6,549 bases of DNA from Methylobacteriaceae bacterium (GTDB taxonomy: Bacteria > Pseudomonadota > Alphaproteobacteria > Rhizobiales > Beijerinckiaceae): NCBI GenBank assembly GCA_019247255.1, contig JAFAPJ010000257.1, positions 1-6,549 on the forward strand. The letters are read 5' to 3'. The position numbers and the translations under genes are program-made. Shown one piece after another: positions 6,044-6,549 of the stretch. The stretch's first letter is position 1. Every line of letters begins with the position of its first letter. The notes under the pieces were generated by a model. The model was not told where the DNA came from. It saw only the letters and a list, made by a program, of their open reading frames with translations, and did not search any database.

Positions 6044-6075
6044 GAGAACGGCCGGGGCGAGCCCCGGCCGTTCTC
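6044..6075 (-). terminator. Strong hairpin downstream of ctpA, likely terminator
   Basis: The arms at 6044-6057 and 6062-6075 are perfectly complementary over 14 bp, leaving a 4-base CGAG loop. The hairpin begins 26 bp after the stop codon of the CtpA-like protease in the direction of that gene. The sequence after the hairpin on the minus strand is GC-rich, without a T run; on the plus strand a T-rich TTCTCTGTCT partly overlaps its end. In GC-rich Alphaproteobacteria strong stems without T tracts are common after genes, so intrinsic or Rho-assisted termination, or 3'-end protection, are all possible. Confidence 0.72.
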
Positions 6076-6101
6076 TGTCTCAGGCTTCGGCGGACGCCCG
6101 C

Positions 6102-6549
6102 TCAGTTCGGGACGGGCGCGGCCGGCTTGTCGCCCGTGCCGCCGGCCGGAACCGCGGGGGACGCGATGTTCTCGGCGCCCCGGCGCACGCCGCGCAAGAG
6201 GTCGTAGGCGGCGATGAGCTGCTTGTCCTTCGCCGGGTCCGGCGGGACGTAGGCGGAGGACCCGCCCTTCTCCTCGCCGTTCTTCAGGTGGCCGCGCAGC
6301 CCCGCTTCGCCCTTCGTCTCGTCCTTGCCCTTCAGCTCGTCCGGGATCTCCTGCAGCACCTCCTGATCCGGCTCGATCCCCTTCGCCTGGATCGAGCGGC
6401 CGGACGGCGTGTAGTAGCGCGCCGTCGTGAGGCGCACCGCCCCGTTTCCGCCGAGCGGGATCACGGTCTGGACCGAGCCCTTGCCGAAGGAGCGCGTGCC
6501 GAGAAGCGTCGCGCGCTTGTGGTCCTGGAGGGCGCCCGCGACGATCTCG
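6102..6549 (-). CDS. ctpA: S41-family C-terminal processing protease (CtpA-like), C-terminal part
   Basis: The last 148 codons of a protein whose start lies beyond the right edge are visible in the frame starting at 6548. It opens [28 protein letters not shown], the core of the S41 tail-specific protease domain. The Lys in F-G-K-G (codon 6480-6482) is the catalytic general base. By alignment with E. coli Prc, the Ser nucleophile should lie three residues before the first visible Glu, just outside the window. After the strand [18 protein letters not shown] comes a charged, Lys/Glu/Gly-rich stretch and a Pro/Ala tail ending in TGA. Such enzymes sit in the periplasm or outer membrane and cut proteins near their C termini, including murein hydrolases in other bacteria. 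It precedes the deacetylase gene, with a strong hairpin between them. Confidence 0.93.
   Translation of the reverse strand, partial: EIVAGALQDHKRATLLGTRSFGKGSVQTVIPLGGNGAVRLTTARYYTPSGRSIQAKGIEPDQEVLQEIPDELKGKDETKGEAGLRGHLKNGEEKGGSSAYVPPDPAKDKQLIAAYDLLRGVRRGAENIASPAVPAGGTGDKPAAPVPN

Overview
This is an ordinary-looking piece of chromosome from a very GC-rich alphaproteobacterium, most likely of the order Hyphomicrobiales (Rhizobiales) and close to Methylobacterium/Methylorubrum or a relative. That placement is inference from gene content and order: an Hsp20 gene followed by a DUF1150 gene, a DUF6460 membrane protein, and a ctpA / divergent polysaccharide deacetylase / rppH series. No search was run. 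Coding density is high, the longest gap between genes is about 190 bp, and I see no tRNA, rRNA, insertion sequence, phage gene or CRISPR array.

Left part (1-2693). The window opens with the last 27 codons of an Hsp20-type small heat shock protein, followed on the same strand by a DUF1150 protein. A minus-strand alpha/beta hydrolase resembling mammalian ABHD10 converges on DUF1150 and overlaps its 3' end by 14 bp. Divergent from the hydrolase, across a 57-bp spacer, a GT4-type glycosyltransferase starts with GTG. It is followed after 10 bp by a two-helix DUF6460 membrane protein, probably in the same transcript.

Middle (2698-3796). A DUF952 protein lies on the minus strand, only 4 bp from the end of the DUF6460 gene. 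Across a 115-bp divergent region is a LexA/CI-type regulator with an N-terminal DNA-binding region and an S24 peptidase domain carrying the Ser/Lys dyad. A candidate -10 box and a small inverted repeat at the expected transcription start suggest autoregulation.

Right part (3830-6549, all minus strand). In order of transcription this reads: the C-terminal part of a CtpA-type S41 processing protease (its start is beyond the window), a strong GC-rich hairpin likely to be a terminator, a membrane-anchored divergent polysaccharide deacetylase, rppH (RNA 5'-pyrophosphohydrolase), and a HisE-like phosphoribosyl-ATP diphosphatase family protein. Deacetylase and rppH overlap by GTGA and the HisE-like gene follows 26 bp later, so these three probably form one operon joining envelope maintenance to nucleotide and RNA 5'-end housekeeping.

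I found no evidence of a new multi-gene system. The points most worth checking are the altered active-site motifs of the deacetylase, the HisE-like paralogue outside a his operon, and the possible operator of the S24 regulator.
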